From Salinihabitans flavidus (GTDB taxonomy: Bacteria; Pseudomonadota; Alphaproteobacteria; Rhodobacterales; Rhodobacteraceae): 64,000 nucleotides of DNA. The stretch is from assembly GCF_900110425.1 (NCBI RefSeq), contig NZ_FODS01000004.1, forward strand, positions 124,001 through 188,000. Reading direction: 5' to 3'. A program made the translations under genes and the position numbers. This document shows positions 27,895 through 36,580 of this stretch, piece after piece (positions within the stretch are counted from its first letter, which is position 1; every line of letters starts with the position of its first letter). The notes below the pieces were generated by a model that saw only the letters and a program-made list of their open reading frames with translations, did no database searches and was not told the origin of the DNA.

Positions 27895-27970
27895 GGCGGT
27901 CTCCTTTATTACGCTATGTGACGGGTTTGAAGGCAGCAAGTCGCGGTGGCGTCCGGTGGAACGGATCGCC

Positions 27971-28642
27971 TCAGCCGCCATCTTCTTTGCGCCTGGCACG
28001 GTTTCCGTCCGCCGTAGCGAAAAAGGCAACCTGGTCGGCATGCGCCGTCTTGAAGGCCGGGCGGTCGCAGACCCGTGCCACGTAGGCATCCGTCGCGGGA
28101 TAATCGCCAAACGCGCGGACCCAGGGCAGGCGCAGGACGTCCGCCATCATCAGGTCGGCGGCGGTGAAACGCCCTGCGGTAAGCCAATCCCGCCCCTCGA
28201 ACACGCGCTCAAGACTGTCGAGCCGTGCCCGCAACCAGCCTTCGAGCGGGTTCTCGGGAGGGCTGGCGAGGCCCACGAACCACCAGGGCACGCTGACCAT
28301 CTCAACCGAGTTCAGCGCCGAAACGACCCAAGACATGGTTTCCGCTCGGGATCCGGTGTCCCGCGGCATCAGGCTTGCATCTTTTTCCGCAAGATGTAGC
28401 AGGCAGGCGCCGCTTTCGAATATCCGCAGATCGCCGTCGGTCAGGAACGGGACCTGCCCAAAGGGCTGGTGCGTAAGATGGTCCGGTCCGCGATCCTCAA
28501 AGGGGACGGACCGCATCTGATAATGCAGCCCCGCCTCCTCGCAGGCCCATCGAAGGCGCAGATCACGCACGAAGCCGCGGGGGCCTTCAGGCACCCAGTC
28601 GAAGGTCCACAGGGTCAGCCTGGCATTGTCTTCATCAGGCAT
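27971..28642 (-). CDS. Glutathione S-transferase family protein
   Basis: 223 residues. N-terminal thioredoxin-like domain with FGQVPFLTDGDLRIFESGACLLHLAEK (cis-Pro in QVPFL, Glu-Ser pair that binds the glutathione gamma-Glu) and a C-terminal helical domain with FTAADLMMADVL. The product conjugates or reduces electrophiles with glutathione. Starts three bases after the DUF1428 stop. A truncated copy of a related N-terminus lies upstream at about 29.1 kb. Confidence 0.9.
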   Translation of the reverse strand: MPDEDNARLTLWTFDWVPEGPRGFVRDLRLRWACEEAGLHYQMRSVPFEDRGPDHLTHQPFGQVPFLTDGDLRIFESGACLLHLAEKDASLMPRDTGSRAETMSWVVSALNSVEMVSVPWWFVGLASPPENPLEGWLRARLDSLERVFEGRDWLTAGRFTAADLMMADVLRLPWVRAFGDYPATDAYVARVCDRPAFKTAHADQVAFFATADGNRARRKEDGG

Positions 28643-28645
28643 CGC

Positions 28646-28999
28646 TCACGCCGTCTCCTCGAAGATCGGGGTGAAGCTGCCCCACATCATGCACTTTCCG
28701 TCAAAGGGCATGTCCATCTCCTGCCAGCGTGGATCGGTCTGCATGCTGGCACCGCACCTGTCGTGGCTCTGCTTGTCGGGCCAGATCATCCAGGAAAAGC
28801 AGACCGTCTCTCCCTCTTCCAGCGCGACGGCGCGCTTGAAGTCCGTGTGCTTTCCCTCGGGGATCTGATCGCCCCATGTCTCCATGATCTGCAAGGCACC
28901 GTATTCCTTGAAAAGCGGCCAGGCCTTGCGTGCGCTTTCAATGTAGGCGTCCTTGTTCCCGTTGGGCACGGGGGTCAGAAATCCTGCGACATAGGTCAT
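28646..28999 (-). CDS. DUF1428-family protein
   Basis: 117 residues starting MTYVAGFLTPVPNGNKDAYIE. The conserved MTYVxGFxxPVP opening, the WGDQIPEGKHTDFKRAVAL core, and the closing MPFDGKCMMWGSF are characteristic of DUF1428, a ferredoxin-like dimeric-alpha-beta-barrel family without a known reaction. AAGGAG lies seven bases before the ATG. Upstream in-frame codons belong to a GST remnant, not to this protein. Confidence 0.9.
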   Translation of the reverse strand: MTYVAGFLTPVPNGNKDAYIESARKAWPLFKEYGALQIMETWGDQIPEGKHTDFKRAVALEEGETVCFSWMIWPDKQSHDRCGASMQTDPRWQEMDMPFDGKCMMWGSFTPIFEETA

Positions 29000-29071
29000 G
29001 TCAGTTCTCCTTGTATGGCTTGAAAAGATTCCGACCGGCACAGTCCCGGCCCGCCTCATCCGGGGTCCGGC

Positions 29072-29161
29072 GGACGCGCAGGTCTCGACCTTGCCCCTTG
29101 GCAATTCGGGCACCCAGTCGTGGGCGGCAATCGTTATGGGGGCGTTCGGATCAACCGGCAT
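29072..29161 (-). pseudogene. Remnant of a second GST N-terminus
   Basis: In the frame leading into the DUF1428 gene, residues read ITIAAHDWVPELPRGKVETC, closely similar to LTLWTFDWVPEGPRGFVRDL at the start of the intact GST (27971-28642). The similarity stops after about 20 residues. This suggests a past tandem GST copy that was deleted, leaving its first codons between the VOC and DUF1428 genes. Confidence 0.6.
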
Positions 29162-29585
29162 GTGACATCTCCGCCGGCCCCGCTTTGATCGCCTCGGGGC
29201 TCATCCACATGGGCTCCCAGATATGGCCATCGGGATCGGTAAAGCTACGCCCATACATGAACCCGTGGTCCTGCACCGGGCAAGGATCGGACATGCCGCC
29301 AGCGGCAATCGCCGCTTCGGTGATGGCGTCCACGGCGGCCCGGTCCTCGCGGCTGATACAAAGCAGCACCTGCGCCTCGGTGGCGGGGTCGACCCGGCGG
29401 CGCTCTGTGAATGTCGCCCAGAACTCATGGGTCAGCAGCATCACCCGGATCTCGTCTGACAGGACCATGCAGCCGGCGCGGGTGTTGGTGAACTTGTCAT
29501 CTCTTGTGAACCCGATGGCCTCGTAGAAGGCCATTGAACGGTCGAGGTCCGCCACTGGCAGGTTTATAAAGATCATCTGGGACAT
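29151..29585 (-). CDS. VOC-family (glyoxalase-like) protein
   Basis: 144 residues. MIFINLPVADLDRSMAFYEAIGF and the late GFMYGRSFTDPDGHIWEPMWM are the two halves of a glyoxalase/bleomycin-resistance fold; the Glu of WEPMW and the His of GHIWE could be metal ligands. First gene of the HxlR-linked operon (VOC, DUF1428, GST, hydrolase, PhnB-like). ATG at 29585 is preceded by GGGAGG. Probably part of a response to electrophiles or an antibiotic. Confidence 0.9.
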   Translation of the reverse strand: MSQMIFINLPVADLDRSMAFYEAIGFTRDDKFTNTRAGCMVLSDEIRVMLLTHEFWATFTERRRVDPATEAQVLLCISREDRAAVDAITEAAIAAGGMSDPCPVQDHGFMYGRSFTDPDGHIWEPMWMSPEAIKAGPAEMSHAG

Positions 29586-29635
29586 CACGGTTCCTCCCGA
29601 GTCGTGTGGTCGATATGGACGGATTAACCGCTATG

Positions 29636-29673
29636 AGTTACAAAAGGCAACTATGAAGAAACAAAAAGTAACT
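29636..29673. promoter_or_regulatory. Candidate HxlR operator
   Basis: AGTTAC at 29636-29641 and GTAACT at 29668-29673 form an inverted pair around the HxlR start codon, in an AT-rich patch between the divergent VOC and HxlR genes. HxlR regulators commonly autorepress from such repeats; binding here is inferred. Confidence 0.35.
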
Positions 29674-30339
29674 AAATCGGCGGAATCCCCCCATGGGCGG
29701 TGGTACGGTGATGCCTGCGGCACGGCATTCGGCCTCGAACTGCTTGGGGAACGCTGGTCGATGCTGATCGTGCGGGAGCTGATGTTCGGGCCGCGACGCT
29801 TCAGTGACATCCGCGCGAACCTGCCGGGGGTCAGCGCCAAGGTGCTGACCGAACGGCTTGCCGGGCTCGAGGCAAACGGCGTGGTCATCCGGTCCACTGC
29901 GCCCGAGCCGGCCCCGGCACAACTGTATGGTCTGACGGATTGGGGCTATTCGGCCGAACCGATCATGCAGGAACTGGGCCGCTGGGCTGCCGCATCTCCA
30001 ATGCACGATCCAACGCTGCCGCTGTCGCCCGTGTCGTTCATGCTGTCCCTGCGCACGATGCTGGATTCGGACGCGGCGCGGGTCATGGAGGCCGTGGTGG
30101 TCTTTACCATCGGCACCGCGCAGTTCACGGTGCGGCTTGCCAACGGTGCGATGCGCGTGACACGCGGCGTGGCGGAAGACCCTGACTTGCGTTTCAAAGC
30201 GCCCGCCGCACCTCCCCTTGCGGCTGTCTTCTATGGAGATGTCGCACCTGAAAACGTCGGCGTGCAGATCGCCGGCGCCCCGGATCTTTGCCGCGAGTTC
30301 ACTGCATTGTTCAACTTGCCACCCAAATACGACAGGTAG
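29653..30339 (+). CDS. HxlR-family transcriptional regulator with C-terminal extension
   Basis: 228 residues. The winged-helix domain (about 22-105) has LELLGERWSMLIVRELMFGPRRFSDIRANLPGVSAKVLTERL, standard HxlR. A second domain (about 125-225) resembles SCP2/sterol-carrier-like folds found in longer HxlR proteins and may bind a hydrophobic ligand. Divergent from the detoxification operon, with about 67 bases between the starts, so it likely controls that operon. Confidence 0.92.
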   Translation: MKKQKVTKSAESPHGRWYGDACGTAFGLELLGERWSMLIVRELMFGPRRFSDIRANLPGVSAKVLTERLAGLEANGVVIRSTAPEPAPAQLYGLTDWGYSAEPIMQELGRWAAASPMHDPTLPLSPVSFMLSLRTMLDSDAARVMEAVVVFTIGTAQFTVRLANGAMRVTRGVAEDPDLRFKAPAAPPLAAVFYGDVAPENVGVQIAGAPDLCREFTALFNLPPKYDR

Positions 30340-30563
30340 CAGGCGCCAAGCGATCAAAATTCGCTTGGCCGGATCTACCAGCAAGGGTTCTTCGCACCAC
30401 TCGGCACGAAGGGCGAAGAGCAGTCGTTCACTGCGTCCTGCACGGAAAGCGGTCGACGGAGAACCCATGTTACATCCCGACAACGGACATTCACGCAGAG
30501 CCCAATCCCCGCTCTGTTCGACCTCAATCTCGATCATTCAAATTGGGTCCGACAACCGCTCCG

Positions 30564-31454
30564 CTATCCCATGTCACTATGGCTTGTCAGCCAGTCAAGG
30601 AAGCTTTGCCCATCGCCGGAGAGGCGGTCAGCAACAGTCACGTAATACGCGGTCCCCAGGTCGACCGCCGGGCCCGGCCATGGCACGAGTGCCCCGTCGC
30701 GCACAGCATTCTCGCTGATCGAGCGCCAGCCCAGCATCAGCCCGCGCCCATCCAGAACGGCCTGCGCGGCCTGCACGTAGTTGTTGAAGCTCTCCCCAGA
30801 CATCCGGGCACGCTCGATTCCGCGCTCTCGCAGGTAGTCCTCCCAGCTCGCCCAGTGCGGATTGTGGGGGCTGCGCACATGAATGAGCGGAGCGCGCTCA
30901 AGCCCGCCCCCTTCTTCCTGAAGCCGCCTGACCAGGGCTGGGGCGCCTACGGGGCAGACCAGTTCGTCGAAGAGCTTGCGGGTTCGCCCCTCGCGCCAGC
31001 CGCCGGTACCGTAGCGCAACGCGATGTCGATCCCCGGAGCGAGGTGGGGCAGATCCGTGGATGGCGCCTGCACGTTGACCGTGATGTCGGGGTGACGCGC
31101 GTAGAAATCCGGCAGGCGCGGCATCAGCCAATAGGTCGCCATTCCAAGGGTGCAGGCCACGGTGACATTCCGGTCCGCCTGCCCATGCATGGCACGGATA
31201 TCTTCCAGCGCGGCCGCGATCTGGCCCAGCCCGTCGCGCGTCGCGCGGGCAAGGATCTCTCCGGCGTCGGTCAGCCGTGCGGGGCGCGTGCTGCGGTCGA
31301 ACAGTTCTACCCCGGCATGCTCTTCGAGCGCCTTCAAGGTCTGGCTGACGGCCGGCAGCGTCACGTTCAGTCGCGCCGCCGCCTCGCGCATGGAGCCAAG
31401 GCGTGTGACCGTCTCGAACGTGGCAAGCAGACGCAGGGGCGGGAAGCGTTCCAT
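30564..31454 (-). CDS. LysR-family regulator (GcvA-like)
   Basis: 296 residues. N-terminal helix-turn-helix (LRLLATFETVTRLGSMREAAARLNVTLPAVSQTLKALE), then the periplasmic-binding-like effector domain from about residue 90 with GIDIALRYGTGGWREG, typical of the GcvA subgroup. Divergent from the dioxygenase gene with 115 bases between starts, so it probably regulates that gene. Confidence 0.93.
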   Translation of the reverse strand: MERFPPLRLLATFETVTRLGSMREAAARLNVTLPAVSQTLKALEEHAGVELFDRSTRPARLTDAGEILARATRDGLGQIAAALEDIRAMHGQADRNVTVACTLGMATYWLMPRLPDFYARHPDITVNVQAPSTDLPHLAPGIDIALRYGTGGWREGRTRKLFDELVCPVGAPALVRRLQEEGGGLERAPLIHVRSPHNPHWASWEDYLRERGIERARMSGESFNNYVQAAQAVLDGRGLMLGWRSISENAVRDGALVPWPGPAVDLGTAYYVTVADRLSGDGQSFLDWLTSHSDMG

Positions 31455-31481
31455 AACTTTACCATCAGCTTAACATAACTT
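31452..31481. promoter_or_regulatory. Direct repeat at the LysR/dioxygenase divergent promoter
   Basis: CATAACTT occurs at 31452-31459 and again at 31474-31481, 22 bases apart, i.e. two helical turns, in an AT-rich patch. The first copy includes the LysR start codon. A plausible binding site for the regulator on one face of the DNA. Confidence 0.35.
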
Positions 31482-31569
31482 CACTCTAAACCGCCTGTAT
31501 CGATGGCGAAACCCGTGAGATGTTCGGCTCAGAATATCCAGAACCTCCTCCAACGAGCCGAGAACAGAT

Positions 31570-32709
31570 ATGAATGTGATTGCCCCGACAGTCTCCGCAC
31601 CGGTGCTCAAAAACAAGGGACTTGAAATTGCCCTGTCCGACGGCGTGAGCCATTACTTCAACTACTACTGGCTTCGGGACAATTGCCCGACGTCCTTCGA
31701 CGCCGCCACGCGCGAGCGTAGTTTCGACATCTTTCACCTTGCCACGGCGCCCCGTGCGGCTCAGGCCGAGGTGAAGGACAACGCTCTGGAAATCGTCTGG
31801 CAGGACGAGGACCACGTCACCCGCTTTCCGCTGAGCTGGCTGGAGGCGTACCGTGAGGGGAAGCCGCGACGTGATCCTTCCGACCTGCCGCGCGTGGCCT
31901 GGTATGGCGACCACTACCCGAACGTGCCGCGCTTCAGCCAGCCCCGGCTGGTGGCCGACCCGGAGGCGCGCGCCAAATGGATCGAGGCGATGCTGACCGA
32001 GGGCTTCACCATCGTGACCGACATGCCCGACAGCGATGCGGCGCTGACCGAGATCGCGAACCTGATCGGACAGGTGCGCCCAACATTCTTTGGCGACTAT
32101 TTCGACGTGAAGACTCACATCAACCCGACCAATACCGCCTACACGGCCTCGGCGCTGGAACTGCACACCGATACGCCGGCCGAGGACAACGCTCCGGGCG
32201 TCCAGTTCCTGCATTGCCGCGCGAACACGGTGCAGGGTGGCGACAGCCTCTACGCCGATGGCGTTGCGGTGGCCAGCGACTTCCGCCAGCGTGATCCCGA
32301 AGGCTTCAGGCTGCTCTCCGAGGTCGCGACCCCCTTCTACTGCGAGCATGATAGCTACGACATGCGCTCGCGCCAGACGGTGATCGAGCTTGACCAGCAT
32401 GGCGAGGTCTCGGGTCTGACGATCAGCCAGCATATGGCGGATATCTTCGACCTGCCGCAGGACCTGCTCGATGAGTACTACCCCGCCTTCTGCCGTTTCG
32501 GCCGGATGTTGCAGGAAGAGAAATATGTGATGAAATTCCTCATGAAGGCGGGTGAATGCATGGTGTTCGACAACCACCGCATCGTGCATGGCCGCGCCGC
32601 CTATTCGGCGACCAGCGGCGACCGCTACCTGCGCGGCTGCTATACCGACCGCGCCGAGATGCGCTCGACCTACCGTGCCCTCGTCAGCAAAGGACGGTTC
32701 AAAGCATGA
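31570..32709 (+). CDS. Fe(II)/2-oxoglutarate dioxygenase, gamma-butyrobetaine hydroxylase-like
   Basis: 379 residues. A GBBH-like N-terminal domain (DGVSHYFNYYWLRDNCPTS, about 24-42) precedes a TauD-type catalytic domain with ELHTDTP (the H-x-D of the iron triad) and the distal His in NHRIVHGR, plus the Arg of RYLRGCY for 2-oxoglutarate. In carnitine biosynthesis relatives the N-domain binds zinc through a Cys-x-Cys-x-x-Cys cluster; here only the first Cys is kept, so the zinc site appears lost. Substrate probably a trimethylammonium or amino-acid-like compound. It is the first gene right of the divergent LysR. Confidence 0.85.
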   Translation: MNVIAPTVSAPVLKNKGLEIALSDGVSHYFNYYWLRDNCPTSFDAATRERSFDIFHLATAPRAAQAEVKDNALEIVWQDEDHVTRFPLSWLEAYREGKPRRDPSDLPRVAWYGDHYPNVPRFSQPRLVADPEARAKWIEAMLTEGFTIVTDMPDSDAALTEIANLIGQVRPTFFGDYFDVKTHINPTNTAYTASALELHTDTPAEDNAPGVQFLHCRANTVQGGDSLYADGVAVASDFRQRDPEGFRLLSEVATPFYCEHDSYDMRSRQTVIELDQHGEVSGLTISQHMADIFDLPQDLLDEYYPAFCRFGRMLQEEKYVMKFLMKAGECMVFDNHRIVHGRAAYSATSGDRYLRGCYTDRAEMRSTYRALVSKGRFKA

Positions 32710-33423
32710 GTGGCAAACTGCGGCATCCCCGTCCAGGCGAGGCCTGATCCCGCTGTCTGCGGCAGGGCCACGCGGCGGCCTTCCGTATATGCCACCAGAT
32801 GGGCAGGAGCGAAGCCGTCGGCAACCAGACCGTTTCGCCAGAAGGCCGGCAGTTCCTGCTAAACCCTCTGGCAGCACTTCACGACGATCCGGTCCGAAGA
32901 TCACCACCCGGACTAGCGCCTTTGTCGCCTCTGCCATGAGTGCCCAGTCGCATAACGCCTTGGGACAAGCCGGTCTGCTGATTGGGCGCTCCCATTTGGC
33001 TCGACTCGATGCCCCTGAAGTAGCCATCGGTAAGCGGCACCCGCCAATAGCGGCGCGTGCCCTGACTGCCTGTTTCACGAAGGAAAATCTGCGTCCCGGT
33101 CTGTGTGATCGGCTGTTCAGCCTTCGCTTGAAGCCGAGAATACCCATTGCGGCTACTCGGACACCTGCTGCTTGGTGGATCCCCGTGATCGGAGCTATCA
33201 CTTCGACGGAGGTTTTGTCGGAGGTGGCTGCGCTACGGGCGCCTGTCAAACGGCATCGTGGACCGGCATTGATGATGTGATACTGGCATCAGCTTGAACT
33301 GACGGCCAAGGGAATACATTTGGATATGCAAATGTATTCGTTCATACACTGGTATTCCATCTGCGCAGAACGCCAGTAAATTCGAGAGCTGGAAATGGTC
33401 GTATCAGTTGAAGGGATTTCAAG
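32710..33423. other. 714-base gap with no identified gene
   Basis: At its left edge an ATG (32706) overlaps the dioxygenase stop as ATGA and opens a frame of only 13 codons (MSGKLRHPRPGEA), which looks like the start of a truncated downstream gene. Long frames stay open on both strands but none shows a recognisable domain. Near 33.3 kb the sequence turns AT-rich, probably the promoter of the ureohydrolase operon. Likely a deletion scar. Confidence 0.4.
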
Positions 33424-34383
33424 ATGCGCAGCTTGAACCAACCTCTCGGTGGGAATGACATGCCGCGCTTCGGCGGGCCGGCAACGATGATGCGACTTCC
33501 GACGCAGGAGACCGCGAAGGGGCTCGACGCGTGTTTTGTCGGCATCCCGATGGATATCGGGACTTCGAACCGCCCCGGCACGCGTCTCGGCCCGCGTCAG
33601 ATCCGCGATGAAAGCAGGATGCTGCGACCTTATAACATGGCCACCGGCGCCGCACCCTTCGATCACCTTCAGGTGGCCGATATCGGCGATGTGCCGATCA
33701 ACACCTTCGATCTGAAATCCTCCGTCGGCATAATCGAGACCCATTACGACCAAATCCTGTCGGCCGGTGCGATCCCGCTGACGCTGGGTGGAGATCACAC
33801 GCTGACATGGCCGATTCTGAGGGCGATGAAGAATGCCCACGGCCCCGTGGCACTGATCCATGTGGATGCCCATGCCGATATCAACGAGACGATGTTCGGA
33901 GAGAAGGTTGCGCATGGGTGCCCCTTCCGCAGGGCGTGGGAAGACGGCTGTCTGGACAATAACAGGGTCTTTCAGATCGGTCTGCGCGGCACAGGGTATT
34001 CGCGCGACGACTTTGACTGGAGCCGCACGCAGGGCTGGACGGTGGTGCAGGCCGAGGAGTGCTGGTACCGGTCCATGGCCCCGTTGATGCAGCAAGTTCG
34101 CGATACCGTGCAGGATATGCCGGTGTATATCTCCTTCGACATCGACAGTCTCGATCCGGCCTTCGCGCCGGGAACGGGAACGGTGGAGCCCGGCGGCCTG
34201 TCCACGTGGCAGGCGCTGGAGATCGTGCGCGGTTGCAGCAACCTGAATATAGTGGGCTGCGACCTCGTCGAGGTCTCGCCCCCCTACGATCCGACGGGCA
34301 ATACGGCGCTGATCGGGGCGAATTTGCTGTACGAAATGCTCTGCGTCCTTCCAAATGTACCGCAGGGCACCACAACACCTTAA
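33424..34383 (+). CDS. Ureohydrolase (agmatinase / guanidinobutyrase family)
   Basis: 319 residues. The binuclear manganese signature is complete: GGDHTLTWP, HVDAHADINE (DAHAD) and SFDIDSLDPAFAPGTGT. These enzymes split urea from agmatine, 4-guanidinobutyrate or 3-guanidinopropionate. The N-terminal MPRFGGPATMMRLP segment fits the guanidino-acid branch as well as agmatinase. It begins an operon with a polyamine-type ABC importer, an alcohol dehydrogenase and a nitrilase-fold enzyme, supporting uptake and breakdown of guanidino compounds. Confidence 0.92.
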   Translation: MRSLNQPLGGNDMPRFGGPATMMRLPTQETAKGLDACFVGIPMDIGTSNRPGTRLGPRQIRDESRMLRPYNMATGAAPFDHLQVADIGDVPINTFDLKSSVGIIETHYDQILSAGAIPLTLGGDHTLTWPILRAMKNAHGPVALIHVDAHADINETMFGEKVAHGCPFRRAWEDGCLDNNRVFQIGLRGTGYSRDDFDWSRTQGWTVVQAEECWYRSMAPLMQQVRDTVQDMPVYISFDIDSLDPAFAPGTGTVEPGGLSTWQALEIVRGCSNLNIVGCDLVEVSPPYDPTGNTALIGANLLYEMLCVLPNVPQGTTTP

Positions 34384-34400
34384 CTTCAGGGAGAATGAAA

Positions 34401-35471
34401 ATGATGAAGAGACGCGACTTTCTTGCTTCGACCGGCGTGGCAGCGCTTGGAACACTTGCAGCGCCATCGATCCTGCTGGCACAGGGGCAAAGCCTCAAGG
34501 TAGGCACCTACGGCGGCTACTTTGAGGAAAGCTTCAAGACGCACATCTACCCGGACTTCACCGCAGCAACCGGTATCGAAGTCGATTCGATCGCCGAACC
34601 GACGGGGGAGGCGTGGCTTGTTCAGCTGCAACAGGCGGCACGCGCGGGTCAAGCCCCGGCCGATGTGTCCATGATGGCCCAGGTTGCCCGAATCCGCGGT
34701 GAGCGCGTGGGCCTTTGGGCCGAACTGGACCAGAGTGCGATGCCCAACGTGAAAAATCTGCCGGACCACTTCCTCCACGGGTATGAGGATGGGGGACTCT
34801 ACGGCACCGGCGCCGTGGCATGGTACATCTCCCTCGTGACCAATACCGATGTCTATCCCGAGCCTCCCGAAAGCTGGACTGCCTTTTGGGATCCATCCAA
34901 CGAGAATCGTCTCGGGCTGCTGGCGCTTGCCTCAAACTCATTCCTACTGGAAATCACGGCGCATTGCTATTTTGGCGGCACCGATATCCTTGCCACCGAA
35001 GACGGCGTACTCGAGGTCATGCACAAGCTGGCCGAAGTGAAGCCGAATGTCCGCCTGTGGTACCGCGACGAAGGCCAGTTCCAGCAGGCGCTGGAAACCG
35101 GTGAAATTCCGATGGGTCAGTATTATCACGACGTGACGGGTTTGGCTGCGGCCGACGGCAAGCCGGTTCGCTCGACCTTCCCGAAGGAGGGGGCGGTGCT
35201 CGATTCTGGCTCTTGGGTGGTGTCGAAAGCCTCCAATGCGCTGGAGGCAAGCCAGGTCTTCATCGACTACATGTCGCAGCCCGAAATCCAGTCGAAGCTG
35301 TCGCGTTTCGTCGGAACCGCCCCGACGATCCCCCGCGACATGACGGATTTGACGGACGAGGAATTCGCCGCCGTCTCCTCGGAACTGCCACCCATCCTGC
35401 CGCGCTATGACCTTTATGTCGAAAAGGCCGACTGGGTGAACCAGAAATGGTCTGAGCTCGTCACGGGGTAA
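34401..35471 (+). CDS. ABC transporter substrate-binding protein, PotD-like, Tat-exported
   Basis: 356 residues. Twin-arginine leader MMKRRDFLASTGVAALG with a clear AxA-like site (LLAQG). The mature part is a class II periplasmic-binding fold of the spermidine/putrescine/opine type (LKVGTYGGYFEESFKTHIYP, GTGAVAWYISLVTNTDVY). The ATG at 34401 sits seven bases after AGGGAG; an ATG at 34395 is too close. It follows the ureohydrolase by 17 bases. Confidence 0.92.
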   Translation: MMKRRDFLASTGVAALGTLAAPSILLAQGQSLKVGTYGGYFEESFKTHIYPDFTAATGIEVDSIAEPTGEAWLVQLQQAARAGQAPADVSMMAQVARIRGERVGLWAELDQSAMPNVKNLPDHFLHGYEDGGLYGTGAVAWYISLVTNTDVYPEPPESWTAFWDPSNENRLGLLALASNSFLLEITAHCYFGGTDILATEDGVLEVMHKLAEVKPNVRLWYRDEGQFQQALETGEIPMGQYYHDVTGLAAADGKPVRSTFPKEGAVLDSGSWVVSKASNALEASQVFIDYMSQPEIQSKLSRFVGTAPTIPRDMTDLTDEEFAAVSSELPPILPRYDLYVEKADWVNQKWSELVTG

Positions 35472-35483
35472 GACACCGATGCC

Positions 35484-35514
35484 TGACCGGCCCGCACACC
35501 CTGCGGGCCGGTCA
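35484..35514 (+). promoter_or_regulatory. Intra-operon RNA hairpin after the ABC binding-protein gene
   Basis: TGACCGGCCCGCA, loop CACCC, TGCGGGCCGGTCA: a perfect 13-pair stem, 12 bases after the binding-protein stop and before the ATPase gene. No T-run. It probably protects the upstream mRNA so that the binding protein is made in excess. Confidence 0.7.
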
Positions 35515-35533
35515 CGATAAGAAGGATGCCCCC

Positions 35534-36580
35534 ATGACAGAGCTGTCGCTGCGCCGCATGACCAAGCGCTTCGGGCGCTTGACTGCGGTTGAAGACGTCA
35601 CCCTTGATATCCCGGACGGAACGTTCGTCTGCCTTCTGGGTCCGTCGGGGTGCGGCAAGACCACGCTTTTGCGCCTGCTTGCCGGTCTCGAAACGCCGAC
35701 CGAGGGCCAGGTCATTGTCGCGGGTGAGGATCAGACGACGGTTCCGCCGGAAAAACGCGAATTCGGGATGGTATTCCAGTCGCTCGCGCTTTTCCCTCAC
35801 CTGAGCGTCGCGGACAACATAGCCTACCCGCTCACGATCCGGGGGCGATCGAAGGCGGAAGTCCGGGAGCGGGTGGAGACACTGCTGGACCTTGTGCAAC
35901 TCTCCGACCTCGGCGACCGGCGCATTCACCAGCTTTCCGGCGGCCAGCGGCAGCGGGTTGCCATCGCAAGGGGGCTTGCGATCGACCCAAGGGTGTTCCT
36001 TCTGGACGAGCCGCTGTCCGCGCTTGATGCGAATTTGCGCGAGCACATGCAGGTCGAATTGCGCCAGCTTCAACAGCGTCTTGGCGTCACCACGATCGTC
36101 GTGACCCATGATCAGAAAGAGGCGCTTACCATGGCCGATGTCGTGATCGTGATGAACGAGGGACGGGTTCAGCAGATCGGCTCGCCGATGGAGATCTACC
36201 GCGATCCCGCCAATGCCTTCGTCGCGGGTTTCATCGGGACGTCCAACCTGCTTCCCTGCACGCTCAACACTGACCGCAGCATCGAGGTTTTCGATTACCG
36301 GTTCGACGTGGAAGAGGAGGATCGTCTCAAGAGTGATCCCGGCGCCGGTCTCGTACTCTCGGTGCGGCCGGAAGATGTGCGGCTGGAGGCGCCAAGCACG
36401 GGTATCCCGGCGAAAGTCATCTTCATTCGTGACCTGGGCGAAAGCATCCAGTTCGTGCTCGATCAGGGCGACCATGAAATCTACGCGCTCTATGCGCCGA
36501 GCGCCCGGCCCGACATCGGTCTCGGCGAGGAGGTCGGAGTGACCTTCGCGCCGGGCAAGCGCGTGGTGTTCCCGGCATGA
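35534..36580 (+). CDS. ABC transporter ATP-binding protein, PotA-like
   Basis: 348 residues. Walker A GPSGCGKTT (about 36-44), Q-loop VFQSLALFPHL, signature LSGGQRQRVAIARG, Walker B VFLLDEPLSALD, H-loop VTHDQKEA and a C-terminal TOBE domain (VRPEDVRLEAPS). Energises the two permeases that follow. Its stop overlaps the first permease start (ATGA). Confidence 0.94.
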   Translation: MTELSLRRMTKRFGRLTAVEDVTLDIPDGTFVCLLGPSGCGKTTLLRLLAGLETPTEGQVIVAGEDQTTVPPEKREFGMVFQSLALFPHLSVADNIAYPLTIRGRSKAEVRERVETLLDLVQLSDLGDRRIHQLSGGQRQRVAIARGLAIDPRVFLLDEPLSALDANLREHMQVELRQLQQRLGVTTIVVTHDQKEALTMADVVIVMNEGRVQQIGSPMEIYRDPANAFVAGFIGTSNLLPCTLNTDRSIEVFDYRFDVEEEDRLKSDPGAGLVLSVRPEDVRLEAPSTGIPAKVIFIRDLGESIQFVLDQGDHEIYALYAPSARPDIGLGEEVGVTFAPGKRVVFPA

